A stretch of DNA of 64,000 nucleotides, from contig NZ_QGTW01000002.1 of the NCBI RefSeq assembly GCF_003182355.1, positions 62,001 to 126,000 on the forward strand. Reading direction: 5' to 3'. Positions 25,834-34,707 of the stretch are shown piece by piece. The notes beneath the pieces were generated by a model. That model had not been told where the DNA came from. It did no database searches and saw nothing but the letters and a program-made list of their open reading frames with translations. Numbering within the stretch: the stretch's first letter is position 1; each line of letters starts with the position of its first letter. The translations under genes and the position numbers were made by a program. This stretch comes from Cytobacillus oceanisediminis (GTDB taxonomy: Bacteria; Bacillota; Bacilli; Bacillales; Cytobacillaceae).

Positions 25834-26242
25834 ATGTTTAGGTTTCGTTTATATTGGACATTCACGAAGAAGGCTTTTCTTCGTTCGGCCGTTTACCGGT
25901 TCGATGTCTGGTCGAGGCTTGGCTCCAATCTTATTTTTCTGCTTATGTGGGGGTCCATTTGGACTGCTTTATATGCAGGAAGAGAAGAAGCGGGCGGTGT
26001 CAGCTTTGAGGCGATGCTGACATATATTGTGGTCAGTCAATTTTTAACGGGAGTAAATGGCGCTTTATTTGCCGTTTCAAGGAATCTATTACATACCAAA
26101 CGCCATTTTTATAGGTGAAATTTCCGGAAGCACCATTCTGCTGTCCTTAGGGATTCAATTATTTTGGGTGGGAGTTTGTTACTTGCTATTAAGGCTGGTC
26201 TGGAACAGGGCATCACATAAAGTTGTTGTTCAGGGAGGATAG
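25834..26242 (+). pseudogene. ABC-2 type permease, broken by internal deletion and frameshift
   Basis: ATG 25834 behind AGGTGGGTG opens an ABC-2 permease N-terminus (FTKKAFLRSAVYRFDVWSRL, one membrane helix, then SFEAMLTYIVVSQFL) that stops at 26118. The C-terminal part of such a permease (YYIPNAIFIGEISG, a membrane helix, LRLVWNRASHKVVVQGG) lies in a different frame from about 26070 to 26242. Together they give about 135 residues where the paired permeases of this family have about 260, so roughly 120-130 codons of the middle are missing as well as the frame. The next permease gene and the ATPase are intact, so the exporter probably lacks one subunit. Confidence 0.75.
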
Positions 26243-26245
26243 AGA

Positions 26246-27052
26246 GTGAGTGTTCTAAAATATTTCGAATTATACTTTAAACTCATCTCCGCTGGCATAA
26301 GGGCACAGATGCAGTACCGTTTTGCCTTTGTTATGAGGATTGTCGGGCTGATTACCTCATATACAGGAACTGCGGTAACGATGTGGATCATGCTCTACCA
26401 GTTTCAGAAATTGGGTTCATGGACTTTTTATGAAATGCTGTTTTTATTTGCAGTTGCCATTTTATCTTGGGGATTCTGCATTATTTTATTTTTCCACTTT
26501 AGAGGCCTGGACACATACATCCTGAATGGCAAGTTTGACCGCTTTCTTGTCAGGCCAATCAATCCGTTTTTTCATTTCATGGCGATGAAATTTGATGTTG
26601 CCTCCTTTGGCCAATTTATTTTCAGTATTGGTATTTTTATTTGGGTTGGCTTTGAGCTGCAGCTGGATTGGACACTTGGCAAAAGTTTATTTCTTTTGTT
26701 TTCAGTTATAGGAGGCGTCCTCATACAGGGCGGGCTGCTGGTGATGATTTCAGCCCTTGCATTTTGGACGACCAAATCAGAGCAGTTTTACTGGGTGGCT
26801 ATGTATCCGGCCAGAAATTTAACCAATTATCCTTTGGTTATTTATCCGAAGGCCGTACAATGGTTCACTGCCTTTGTGGTTCCCTTCGGATTTGTTAACT
26901 ATTTTCCTGCTGCCGTTTTACTGGAAAAAGAAACGCCATTTTTCCCTGACAATATAGGTTATTTTTCGCCGCTTGTCGGAATCATCTTTTTTGCCGCAGC
27001 CTATTATATTTGGATGCTGGGATTGAAGCGGTATAAGAGTACAGGTTCGTAA
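26246..27052 (+). CDS. ABC-2 type transporter permease (DUF990-like)
   Basis: 268 residues with six membrane segments. The N-terminal ELYFKLISAGIRAQMQYRFAF and FHFRGLDTYILNGKFDRFLVRPINPFF are hallmarks of the paired ABC-2 permeases found as permease-permease-ATPase operons. GTG start four nt after the end of the broken first permease, and followed 20 nt later by the ATPase gene. The substrate is unknown; if the first permease is dead the complex may be homodimeric or inactive. Confidence 0.85.
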   Translation: MSVLKYFELYFKLISAGIRAQMQYRFAFVMRIVGLITSYTGTAVTMWIMLYQFQKLGSWTFYEMLFLFAVAILSWGFCIILFFHFRGLDTYILNGKFDRFLVRPINPFFHFMAMKFDVASFGQFIFSIGIFIWVGFELQLDWTLGKSLFLLFSVIGGVLIQGGLLVMISALAFWTTKSEQFYWVAMYPARNLTNYPLVIYPKAVQWFTAFVVPFGFVNYFPAAVLLEKETPFFPDNIGYFSPLVGIIFFAAAYYIWMLGLKRYKSTGS

Positions 27053-27072
27053 CATAGATTAGGAGGGCTATA

Positions 27073-28080
27073 ATGCCGATTATAGAGGTTGAACATCTGA
27101 TGAAGGACTTCATGGTTGCCAAGAGGGAAACAGGCCTTCTGGGAGCTATGAAGAGCCTTGTGAAACGCGAGCATATTAAGAAGGAAGCAGTGAAGGATGT
27201 CAGCTTTTCCATTGAAGAAGGCGAAATGGTAGGCTATATAGGGCCGAATGGGGCTGGCAAATCAACCACGATCAAAATGCTGACGGGTATTCTCGTTCCA
27301 AGCTCAGGAAGTGTTAAGGTAAACGGCATTGTCCCTTATGAAAACAGACAGGAAAATGCCAAGAATATCGGAGTTGTTTTTGGCCAGAGGACACAGCTTT
27401 GGTGGGATTTGCCTACAATTGAATCGTTTGAGCTGCTCAAGGAAATCTATCAGGTTTCGAATAAACGCTACAAAGAAAATATGGATACATTTACTGAAAT
27501 ATTGGGGCTGGATGAATTTCTGAATACACCTGTCCGCCAGCTTTCGCTTGGGCAAAGAATGAGGGCTGATATTGCTGCCTCTCTTTTGCATGATCCGCCG
27601 ATTCTTTTCCTTGATGAGCCGACCATCGGACTGGATGTTGTAGCCAAAGAGAAAATGAGGACGTTTATTAAAGAGATTAATAATGAGCGTAAAATCACGG
27701 TTATTTTAACAACTCATGACATGGAAGACATTGAAAAACTGTGTGAACGCATGATCCTCATCGACCATGGGCAAAAGGTATATGATGGCGAAATGGCAGT
27801 CGTGAAAGAAAAGTTCGGAAAAAACAGGACACTCATTGTAGATTTGGAGGAATCTTCCCACCGCTTGAAGCTTACAGGCGGCGAGGTTTTCAAGGAGGAA
27901 GCCAGCCGATTCTGGATTCGGTTTAACCGGGATGCGGTTTCTGCATCCGAATTAATTGCCCAGATTACGAAGACTCATAATATCAAGGATCTGACAGTGG
28001 AGGAGCCTGAAATTGAATCCATTATTAGCCGCATCTATCAGGAAGGCTATCAGGAACTGCCCGAAACCGTGAAAGTGTAA
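27073..28080 (+). CDS. ABC transporter ATP-binding protein
   Basis: 335 residues. Walker A GPNGAGKST (about 58-66), Q-loop in VFGQRTQLWWDLP, signature LSLGQRMRADIAASLL, Walker B ILFLDEPTIGLD, and switch His in TTHDMEDIE. The long C-terminal extension (about 240-335) is typical of the ATPases partnering DUF990-like permeases. It energises the export complex encoded just upstream. Confidence 0.92.
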   Translation: MPIIEVEHLMKDFMVAKRETGLLGAMKSLVKREHIKKEAVKDVSFSIEEGEMVGYIGPNGAGKSTTIKMLTGILVPSSGSVKVNGIVPYENRQENAKNIGVVFGQRTQLWWDLPTIESFELLKEIYQVSNKRYKENMDTFTEILGLDEFLNTPVRQLSLGQRMRADIAASLLHDPPILFLDEPTIGLDVVAKEKMRTFIKEINNERKITVILTTHDMEDIEKLCERMILIDHGQKVYDGEMAVVKEKFGKNRTLIVDLEESSHRLKLTGGEVFKEEASRFWIRFNRDAVSASELIAQITKTHNIKDLTVEEPEIESIISRIYQEGYQELPETVKV

Positions 28081-28161
28081 ACGCAAACCTCTATGAAAAA
28101 TGGGCACATGAAAGGTGTCGCTATTTTCTGAAAAATTGTATAATACATAGAGGTGATCAAA

Positions 28162-28356
28162 TTGATTCTTTATCTTCTTGGCTTTTGTGCTGTGCTGTTG
28201 GGAGTTGGTATGTGTGTTGACTGGTGGCATAAAAGACATGGAATTGACGATTTTGACCCTGAGGAAAATGCGAAGCGTGTTTCGGAATCTGAGAGGGCTT
28301 ATATGGAGTCGCATATGCATAACATGAAAAATGATCATCATAATGGAATGCTTTAA
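28162..28356 (+). CDS. Small single-pass membrane protein
   Basis: 64 residues: one membrane helix (LYLLGFCAVLLGVGMCV, residues 3-20), then WWHKRHGIDDFDPEENAKRV and a His/Asn/Met-rich tail (MHNMKNDHHNGM). TTG 28162 is favoured over GTG 28153 because AGAGGTG lies 5-6 nt before it. The tail could bind metal, but that is speculative. Terminator follows. Confidence 0.55.
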   Translation: MILYLLGFCAVLLGVGMCVDWWHKRHGIDDFDPEENAKRVSESERAYMESHMHNMKNDHHNGML

Positions 28357-28360
28357 TTTG

Positions 28361-28394
28361 GGCATGATGGCCGCCTGGCTGTCATGCTTTTTTG
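28361..28394 (+). terminator. Intrinsic terminator
   Basis: GCATGA...TCATGC stem with GGCC-containing inner loop and six T. Confidence 0.7.
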
Positions 28395-28437
28395 TATCTT
28401 AAGCAGGTTTATTTAGGCTGCCGTGAATAAATTTCAA

Positions 28438-28505
28438 CAACGAAATTTATGATATAGCAACCAAACTTGACCAAATATCAACGAAAATATGATATATCAA
28501 CGAAC
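28438..28505. repeat. 20-nt-period intergenic array B
   Basis: Core (ATAT)CAACGAA starts at 28438, 28458, 28479 and 28498 (CAACGAA, CAACCAA, CAACGAA, CAACGAA): spacing 20, 21, 19. Each is preceded by AT-rich sequence such as GATATAT. Confidence 0.6.
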
Positions 28506-28508
28506 CGC

Positions 28509-28542
28509 AAAAAAAAGAGGATAGCCGGTGCGCCATCCTCTT
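28509..28542 (-). terminator. Intrinsic terminator of the fatty-acid transporter
   Basis: Minus strand AAGAGGAT...ATCCTCTT stem followed by eight T. Confidence 0.8.
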
Positions 28543-28548
28543 GCATTT

Positions 28549-29868
28549 TTAGAAAAACAGCAATCCCAGTGAAATGACGGTACCGCTCACAAGCAGAGTC
28601 AGTACGCAGTATCCCATGATATCTTTTGCTTTTAAGCCGGCAATCGCAAGAGCAGGCAGAGCCCAGAAAGGCTGGATTAAGTTCGTCCAGGCGTCTCCCC
28701 ATGCAACAGCCATTGCAGTTTTAGGGATAGATACGTCCATGGCCTTTGCCGCTTCCAGCATAACTGGGGCTTGAACGGCCCACTGTCCTCCACCAGAAGG
28801 AACGAAAAAGTTTACTAATCCGGCACTTAGGAACGCAAAGAAATGGAACGTGAATTCATTGGAAATTGAAACAAAGCCCTCTGACATAACTGCTGCTAAT
28901 CCAGAAGTTGTCATCATGCCCATGATCCCAGCGTAAAACGGGAACTGGACAATGATGCCGCTTGCTCCTTTAACAGCATTAACAACCGCTTCCAGGAACT
29001 GCTTAGGTGTTCCGTGGAAAAGGATGCCAAGAAACAGGAACAGGAAATTAACAATATCAAGATTGAGCTTAAATCCATTTGCAGCAAAATAGGAAAACAG
29101 GAAAACGAGTCCAAAGAGTCCGATCAGCAAGGAGATAATGCGGCTGTTTTCTAATCGTTCTGCTGGTGTCAAAGCCCCTTTTTCGAGAGTGGCAGCCTGA
29201 ACATCATCCTGAAGAAGTACAGGATCCACAACGATTGTCTCCTCTTTTGAAGGCATCATAAAGCGATTAACAAAAGGCAAAATCAAGAAGAGCGCCAAAA
29301 CAATTAAAAGGTTGAATCCGGCAAAAATGGTTTGGTCAGTTGCAATCACACCAATCATTTCTTCAGAAAAGTGGCCCGGTGTAGCAATTGTCAATGGAAT
29401 GGAACCAGAAATTCCTCCATGCCAAACAATAAATCCTGAGTAAGCGCTTGCAATTAAAAGCCGGTAATCCACATTCTTAACTTTTTTAGCAAGTTCCTTG
29501 GCGAATAAAGCACCGATGACAAGACCGAAGCCCCAGTTAATTAGGCTGGCAATCATGGAAACAACCGTAACAATGATAATAGCCTGGCCAGGTGACTTTG
29601 CAGTTGAGGCAAGAGCGCCTAATCCCTTTTTAAAAATTTGGCTGCTGGCCAATACATGCCCTGTTACCAGGACAAGCACCATTTGCATGGAGAAGACTAA
29701 AAGTCCCCAAAAACCATTGCCCCAATGCTGGACCATCTGATAAGGCCCGTTGTCAGTGAAAATCAGCCCTAATCCAAAAACGGCGAAAGTTAAGATAATA
29801 ACAAATAAAAATGGATCTGGCAGATACCGCTGCATAATGCGGTTAAAGAATGATACCAGTACTTTCAT
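28549..29868 (-). CDS. atoE: Short-chain fatty acid transporter (AtoE family)
   Basis: 439 residues, about 11 membrane helices. Family stretches are YLPDPFLFVIILT (residues 15-27), GFWGLLVFSMQMVLVLVTGH, SLINWGFGLVIGAL, WHGGISGSIPLTIATPGH and FFVPSGGGQWAVQAP. It takes up short-chain fatty acids such as butyrate or acetoacetate. It stands alone, without thiolase or CoA-transferase genes. A possible cre lies about 90 nt upstream. Confidence 0.9.
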   Translation of the reverse strand: MKVLVSFFNRIMQRYLPDPFLFVIILTFAVFGLGLIFTDNGPYQMVQHWGNGFWGLLVFSMQMVLVLVTGHVLASSQIFKKGLGALASTAKSPGQAIIIVTVVSMIASLINWGFGLVIGALFAKELAKKVKNVDYRLLIASAYSGFIVWHGGISGSIPLTIATPGHFSEEMIGVIATDQTIFAGFNLLIVLALFLILPFVNRFMMPSKEETIVVDPVLLQDDVQAATLEKGALTPAERLENSRIISLLIGLFGLVFLFSYFAANGFKLNLDIVNFLFLFLGILFHGTPKQFLEAVVNAVKGASGIIVQFPFYAGIMGMMTTSGLAAVMSEGFVSISNEFTFHFFAFLSAGLVNFFVPSGGGQWAVQAPVMLEAAKAMDVSIPKTAMAVAWGDAWTNLIQPFWALPALAIAGLKAKDIMGYCVLTLLVSGTVISLGLLFF

Positions 29869-30217
29869 GATGTAACCCCCTTTAAAAAATTGATCCCAAA
29901 CTTATTATATTTTCTGTAAAATTCCCTATATTCCTTCTTTTCTGAAATAACATTTGTATTAAAAGCGTTTCCATTACAATTGGGAGAGCCACATTAAAAG
30001 GTATGGACGGTAACATAAAGGTAGCAACACTTGCTGATCGGCGGATTTAAAAAAATACGTCTTCATTCATTGGAATTGGATGAATAGGGTTTAACTCTTT
30101 AGAATTTAATAAGAAGAGGAAAAGATGTCCAAAAACGGAGAAAGAGACAATTCCTTAAAGTACCTTACCGTTAACATGATGACATAAACCTATTTCGGTT
30201 TAAAAAGGAGTGCTTAT
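29869..30217. other. Intergenic region between divergent genes
   Basis: About 350 nt without a gene. It should hold the divergent promoters of atoE and alkD. Apart from the cre-like sequence at 29959-29974 and a short hairpin AAACC-TATTTC-GGTTT near 30188, I see nothing definite. Confidence 0.5.
29959..29974 (-). promoter_or_regulatory. Possible CcpA (cre) site
   Basis: Minus strand ATGGAAACGCTTTTAA matches the cre consensus core (GnAAaCGnTT) but misses the final CA. Upstream of the fatty-acid transporter, where catabolite repression would make sense. Confidence 0.35.
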
Positions 30218-30910
30218 ATGGATATCACTTTGTTAATAAAGCTTTTTGAGGAAAATCGATGCGAAGAGAAAGCAATTCCCATGCAAAATTACATGAAAAA
30301 CAAGTTTCCTTACCTAGGAATTAAAACGCCTGAAAGAAGAATTTTATTAAAAAAATTCTTTAATGAAACCGGGCTGTTAAAACAAGAGTTCAAGCCGGAT
30401 TTCGTTGAAGCATTGTGGGAGATGGAAGAAAGAGAATATCAAAATGCAGCTCTTGACTATATTGGGAAATTCACTAAGAAATTAGAGAAGCGTCATTTTG
30501 GTTTAATTGAAAAGCTGATTGTATCAAAGTCCTGGTGGGATACAGTCGACATGCTTGCTTCGCATGCGGTTGGGGCAATTGCGGAAAAGCATCCTGAAGT
30601 GATAAAGGAAAGAATTGACGGATGGGCTTCCGGCAATAATATGTGGCTTCGCCGGACCGCGATTTTATTTCAGTTAAAGTATAAAGACCATACAGATGAA
30701 GAGTTATTATACCGCTATATTCTCCAAAATAATGAAAGCAGGGAGTTCTTCATCCAAAAAGCGATTGGATGGGCTCTCAGGGAGTATTCCAAAACAAACC
30801 ATGCTTCAGTAAAATTGTTTATCGATTCCAATCTCCTGGCTAAATTAAGTGTCAGGGAAGGTAGCAAATATTTAAATGAAAATGAAGAACATGTTAGAAT
30901 GGCAAAATAA
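30218..30910 (+). CDS. alkD: AlkD-like DNA alkylation repair glycosylase
   Basis: 230 residues, all-helical HEAT-like repeats. The AlkD active-site signature WWDTVDML is present at about residues 106-113 (catalytic Asp and stacking Trp), together with MWLRRTAILFQL and FFIQKAIGWALREYSK. AlkD removes cationic 3- and 7-alkyl purines without base flipping. The ATG has an AAAAGGAG site. The HAD gene follows 44 nt later. Confidence 0.9.
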   Translation: MDITLLIKLFEENRCEEKAIPMQNYMKNKFPYLGIKTPERRILLKKFFNETGLLKQEFKPDFVEALWEMEEREYQNAALDYIGKFTKKLEKRHFGLIEKLIVSKSWWDTVDMLASHAVGAIAEKHPEVIKERIDGWASGNNMWLRRTAILFQLKYKDHTDEELLYRYILQNNESREFFIQKAIGWALREYSKTNHASVKLFIDSNLLAKLSVREGSKYLNENEEHVRMAK

Positions 30911-30954
30911 GTTTTTCTGTAAAAAATACTACTACAGCCAGAAGGTGAGATAAC

Positions 30955-31812
30955 ATGATCAAATGCATTGCCAGTGATATGGATGGAACTCTTTTAACAG
31001 CAACACAGAAAATAACGGATGAGAATATTGAAGCAATCAAAGCAGCACAAAAAAAAGGAGTAGAGGTTGTAATCGCAACCGGGCGCTCGTATTTCGAAGC
31101 AAGCTTTGTTTTGGAGGAAGCTGGGATCTCCTGCCCGATTATTTGCGCAAATGGTGCAGAGGTAAGGGCTGCGGATGGAAAAGTGGTTTCTTCTAATCCG
31201 CTCGATAAGGACTTGGCTAAAAAAGCTGCTTATATCCTTATACAGAACAATGTTTACTTCGAGGTGTATACAAACCAAGGTACATATACAGTCGATGAAG
31301 ATAGAGGCGTTTCAATCATTGTGGATATCTTTTTAAGCGGAAACCCTGAAGCGGACATTGACGAGGTCACAAAAGCCGCAGAGGAACGGTTTAAAAAGGG
31401 GCTGGTGCATAAAGTGAACAGCTATGATGAACTGTTCAACCATGAAGAGCATCAAATTTATAAGCTGCTGGCCTTCTCGTTTGAACCAGATTTTCTCGCT
31501 TCCGCAAAGGAGGACTTGCTTCAGCTGGAAGGCATGGCAGTGAGTTCATCAGGGGATGAAAACCTTGAGCTGACAAGTGTGAATGCACAAAAGGGGATTG
31601 CTCTTGAAGCTTTTGTAAAAGAAAAAGGAATTTCACTTCTAGAAACGATGGCGATTGGCGACAATTATAATGATTTGTCCATGTTTAAACGGGCTGGAAG
31701 ATCAGTCGCAATGGGAAATGCCGATGAAATCATTAAAGCGCAATGTGATGCAGTTACATCAACAAACGAAGACAGCGGAGTAGCCAAAGCGATTTGGGAA
31801 GTACTAGAGTGA
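30955..31812 (+). CDS. HAD-family phosphatase, Cof type
   Basis: 285 residues. Motif I SDMDGTLLTATQKIT (residues 6-20, nucleophile Asp and acid/base Asp), motif II VVIATGRSYFEA (about 38-49), C2B-type cap, motif III Lys, and motif IV MAIGDNYNDLSMF (about 228-240). Cof-type enzymes dephosphorylate sugar phosphates, FMN or pyridoxal phosphate; the substrate is not predictable. It ends 24 nt before the next gene and may share its transcript. Confidence 0.9.
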   Translation: MIKCIASDMDGTLLTATQKITDENIEAIKAAQKKGVEVVIATGRSYFEASFVLEEAGISCPIICANGAEVRAADGKVVSSNPLDKDLAKKAAYILIQNNVYFEVYTNQGTYTVDEDRGVSIIVDIFLSGNPEADIDEVTKAAEERFKKGLVHKVNSYDELFNHEEHQIYKLLAFSFEPDFLASAKEDLLQLEGMAVSSSGDENLELTSVNAQKGIALEAFVKEKGISLLETMAIGDNYNDLSMFKRAGRSVAMGNADEIIKAQCDAVTSTNEDSGVAKAIWEVLE

Positions 31813-31836
31813 AATTTCAAGGAGGTTGAGAGCTGG

Positions 31837-32922
31837 ATGAAAAGGGTGTTAGGTGTATGGCTTTTGGCTTTTGTATTTCTTTCCGGATGCACAAATGCAG
31901 GGGAGAATGAGGTTAAGGAAAAGGTTGAAGAGCAGGAAGCCAGCCTTCCTGCAAATGAAGAACCGGAAATTCTCGCTGATGAGCTGGAAATTCCCTGGTC
32001 CATTGCAAAAACAGGAGAAACCTTTTATATGTCGGAAAGACAGGGAAGCATTGTAAAAGTGGACGAAAGCAAAAAAGAACGCCAAAAGGTACAATTGGAA
32101 AAAAAGCTGTCTACAGCAGCGGAAGCAGGTTTTCTGGGCTTTGTGCTGGCCCCTGACTTTTCCAAATCGAATGAAGCCTTTGCCTATTACACCTACGAAA
32201 ACAGCACCGGACAGTTTAACCGCATTGTCATCCTCCGGCTTCAGGGTGGAATATGGAAAGAGGAAAAGATCTTGCTGGATAAAATTCCGAGCGGCCAGTT
32301 CCACCATGGCGGCCGCCTTGAAATCGGCCCTGACGGCAAGCTTTATGCAACAACAGGCGATGCTGCTGCTAACCCCGAAATTGCGCAGGATGTGAATTCT
32401 TTGGGAGGCAAAATCTTAAGAATGAATCTGGACGGCACCATACCGGAGGATAATCCTTTTCCCGATTCATATATCTATAGCTATGGCCACCGCAATCCTC
32501 AAGGGCTTGCTTGGGCAGCTGACGGGACTTTGTATGAAAGTGAGCACGGCCCCTCAGCCAATGATGAAATCAATAAAATAATAGCCGGAAACAATTACGG
32601 CTGGCCTGTCATAAAAGGGACTGAAAAGAAAGAAGGCATGGAATCGCCCATCTTTACTTCAGGAGATGATGAAACCTGGGCTCCTTCCGGGATGGCCTAC
32701 CATGATGGCAAGCTCTATACCGCTGCATTAAGAGGCAGTGCAGTTCTGGAGTTTGACCTGGAAGCTAAAAAAGTTGGAAAGCTTGTTTCGAATTTAGGGC
32801 GGATCAGGGATGTCTTTATTGAAGGAAATGATCTTTATTTTATTAGCAACAACACAGATGGCCGCGGAAATCCGCTTGAAAAGGATGACAAGCTTTATAG
32901 AATTTCTTTAACTGATATATAA
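31837..32922 (+). CDS. Lipoprotein, PQQ-type soluble sugar dehydrogenase-like beta-propeller
   Basis: 361 residues. Lipobox LSGC at 16-20 of a short signal. The propeller signatures are EIPWSIA, FLGFVLAPDF, HHGGRLEIGPDGKLYATTGD, YSYGHRNPQGLAWA and ESEHGPSANDEIN, which define the YliI/Asd sugar-dehydrogenase-like family. The His and Arg positions of the active site look preserved, but many members lack proven PQQ binding. It is anchored outside the cytoplasmic membrane. Perfect terminator at the stop. Confidence 0.88.
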   Translation: MKRVLGVWLLAFVFLSGCTNAGENEVKEKVEEQEASLPANEEPEILADELEIPWSIAKTGETFYMSERQGSIVKVDESKKERQKVQLEKKLSTAAEAGFLGFVLAPDFSKSNEAFAYYTYENSTGQFNRIVILRLQGGIWKEEKILLDKIPSGQFHHGGRLEIGPDGKLYATTGDAAANPEIAQDVNSLGGKILRMNLDGTIPEDNPFPDSYIYSYGHRNPQGLAWAADGTLYESEHGPSANDEINKIIAGNNYGWPVIKGTEKKEGMESPIFTSGDDETWAPSGMAYHDGKLYTAALRGSAVLEFDLEAKKVGKLVSNLGRIRDVFIEGNDLYFISNNTDGRGNPLEKDDKLYRISLTDI

Positions 32923-32947
32923 AAAGCCTGGCAGCTGCCAGGCTTTT
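32921..32947. terminator. Bidirectional terminator
   Basis: AAAAAGCCTGGCAG / CTGCCAGGCTTTT, a nearly perfect palindrome overlapping the stop codon and serving the convergent TetR gene too. Confidence 0.88.
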
Positions 32948-32951
32948 GTTT

Positions 32952-33602
32952 CTATTCTTTTACAGAAAGTCCATGCATGATGAATTGAATGGTTAATTCA
33001 ATCTCTTCTTCATCGTTCCACTCCGCTTCAGGCAAAATTAAATACCTGGTGATCAAAAAACCGAATATGGATGTAAAGGTCATACGAACGGCGCTATATG
33101 CGGGGATATCGATAATTTGGCCCTTTTTCTGGTAGAACTCCACCAGGTTAACAAAGCGTTCGAACACCTTGCCGGCAATATGTTCTTTATATTGTTCCTT
33201 AAGCTCGGGATGGAACGGAATTTCCTGGATCAGGATTTTCAAAAGGGGCATATTGTTTTTTAAGAAAGCAATTCGATTTTCCATTATGGCCCTTAAAAAG
33301 TCTTCATAACGTTCATATTTATGATCGATTACTTTATATAAATCCTTTATGACAAATGGGGCGATTAATTTTGCCATCATGGGTGAAACAATGCCCATCA
33401 GCAAATCCTTTTTTGTTTTATAGTGACGAAAAATCGTTCCTTCTGCCACTCCTGCTTTCTTGGCAATTTCACTAGTTGAAGTAGCTGCATAGCCTTTCTC
33501 GGAAAACGATTCAATCGCTGCTATAATAATTTTCTTCTGCTTATCCGTGAGTCCCTCTTCTTCCTGGAATAACTCTTCAATAACCGAATCCTGCTCTGAC
33601 AT
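32952..33602 (-). CDS. TetR/AcrR-family repressor of the adjacent ABC efflux operon
   Basis: 216 residues. The N-terminal HTH (residues about 20-66: IIIAAIESFSEKGYAATSTSEIAKKAGVAEGTIFRHYKTK, read in two parts) is classical TetR; the C-terminal helical domain is variable. It is the third gene of a minus-strand operon (ATPase, permease, regulator), with its own AAAGGAG site. Two matching operators lie at the operon promoter, so autorepression and repression of the pump are likely; the inducer is unknown. Confidence 0.88.
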   Translation of the reverse strand: MSEQDSVIEELFQEEEGLTDKQKKIIIAAIESFSEKGYAATSTSEIAKKAGVAEGTIFRHYKTKKDLLMGIVSPMMAKLIAPFVIKDLYKVIDHKYERYEDFLRAIMENRIAFLKNNMPLLKILIQEIPFHPELKEQYKEHIAGKVFERFVNLVEFYQKKGQIIDIPAYSAVRMTFTSIFGFLITRYLILPEAEWNDEEEIELTIQFIMHGLSVKE

Positions 33603-33677
33603 AGTAAACTCCTTTATCCGTACTAATCTATAGATTTATTATAAAGGATTAAAAATATAAAAAGAAATTTACAGGCT

Positions 33678-34706
33678 TTATATTTTTCGGTACCTTCTTA
33701 AAGCAGCAATATTTAGAATCATAAATAGCAGAGAGAAGCCCAGCAATACCAGTAAATCTTTATAAATCATCTCCCAGCCAAAGCCCCTTACCATTACATT
33801 CCTTAATGCTTCGGCAGCATAATATAAAGGGGTTAAAGGTCCAACCCAGCTGAGCCATTTCGAAATCGTTTCGAGGTTAAATAAACCGGAAAAAAAGACC
33901 TGGGGCACAACAACCAGCGGAATAAATTGAATCATTTGCAGCTCGTTATTGGCAAAGGAGGATAGGAGTATCCCCAGGGTTAGTGCTGATAAGGAAAGAA
34001 GCAAAGTAATGAGCAGGACATAGCCAAAAGCTCCCTCCATCAGCATTCCAAGAACGTATATGGCGTACCAGGCAATAATCGTAGCCTGGATCATGGTGAA
34101 AACGCCAAAACCGATGGTATATCCTGCAACGATTTCCCATTTTCTTAACGGGCTTGTTAAAAGCCGTTCAAGTGTCCCAGTGGTTCTTTCGCGCAAAAAG
34201 GAAACACCGGCAATAAGGAAAACGAAGAAAAAGACGAAAAATCCAAGAAGGACTGGGCCGAAATAATCAAACTGCCCCATGTCGCTTGAGCCGAACAGGT
34301 AATCAATGTTCATCTCCTGATGATTGCCGTTTTGCTGCAAGGGTTTTAGCGCATTTTGTACCCAACGCAGCACAGACCCGTTTACACTGGGATCGCTCCC
34401 TTCAAGAACCAGTGATGGAGCCATCTTATCAAATAACAAATACCCATCCAGCTCCTGATTCGATAAATCACTTTCAGCCCGATTAGCAGATTCGTAATGT
34501 TTAACAGCAGCATCTTCCAAGTTTAATTGAGTCTCAATTGCTTCAGGTATATCGACGAGTCCAATATTAGGCCTATATTCATCTCCATTAAATACAAAAT
34601 GAAGCATGGTCAGGACAAGCATAGGGGCGAAAATCAAAAGAGCCATGGTACGTTTATCTCTTACAATCTGGCGGAGTATTCTAATAACCAGCGCTGTAAT
34701 TCTCAT
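33678..34706 (-). CDS. ABC-2 type permease (drug efflux type)
   Basis: 342 residues. One N-terminal helix (LLIFAPMLVLTMLHFVF), a large outside loop (about 45-170), then five helices, with the ABC-2 signature FLRERTTGTLERLLTSPLRKWEIVAGY (about residues 195-221, split here for reading). Start ATG 34706 has GGAGGTG upstream and sits 1 nt after the ATPase stop; the longer frame is not supported. Works with the ATPase encoded just before it. Confidence 0.9.
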   Translation of the reverse strand: MRITALVIRILRQIVRDKRTMALLIFAPMLVLTMLHFVFNGDEYRPNIGLVDIPEAIETQLNLEDAAVKHYESANRAESDLSNQELDGYLLFDKMAPSLVLEGSDPSVNGSVLRWVQNALKPLQQNGNHQEMNIDYLFGSSDMGQFDYFGPVLLGFFVFFFVFLIAGVSFLRERTTGTLERLLTSPLRKWEIVAGYTIGFGVFTMIQATIIAWYAIYVLGMLMEGAFGYVLLITLLLSLSALTLGILLSSFANNELQMIQFIPLVVVPQVFFSGLFNLETISKWLSWVGPLTPLYYAAEALRNVMVRGFGWEMIYKDLLVLLGFSLLFMILNIAALRRYRKI

Positions 34707-34707
34707 T

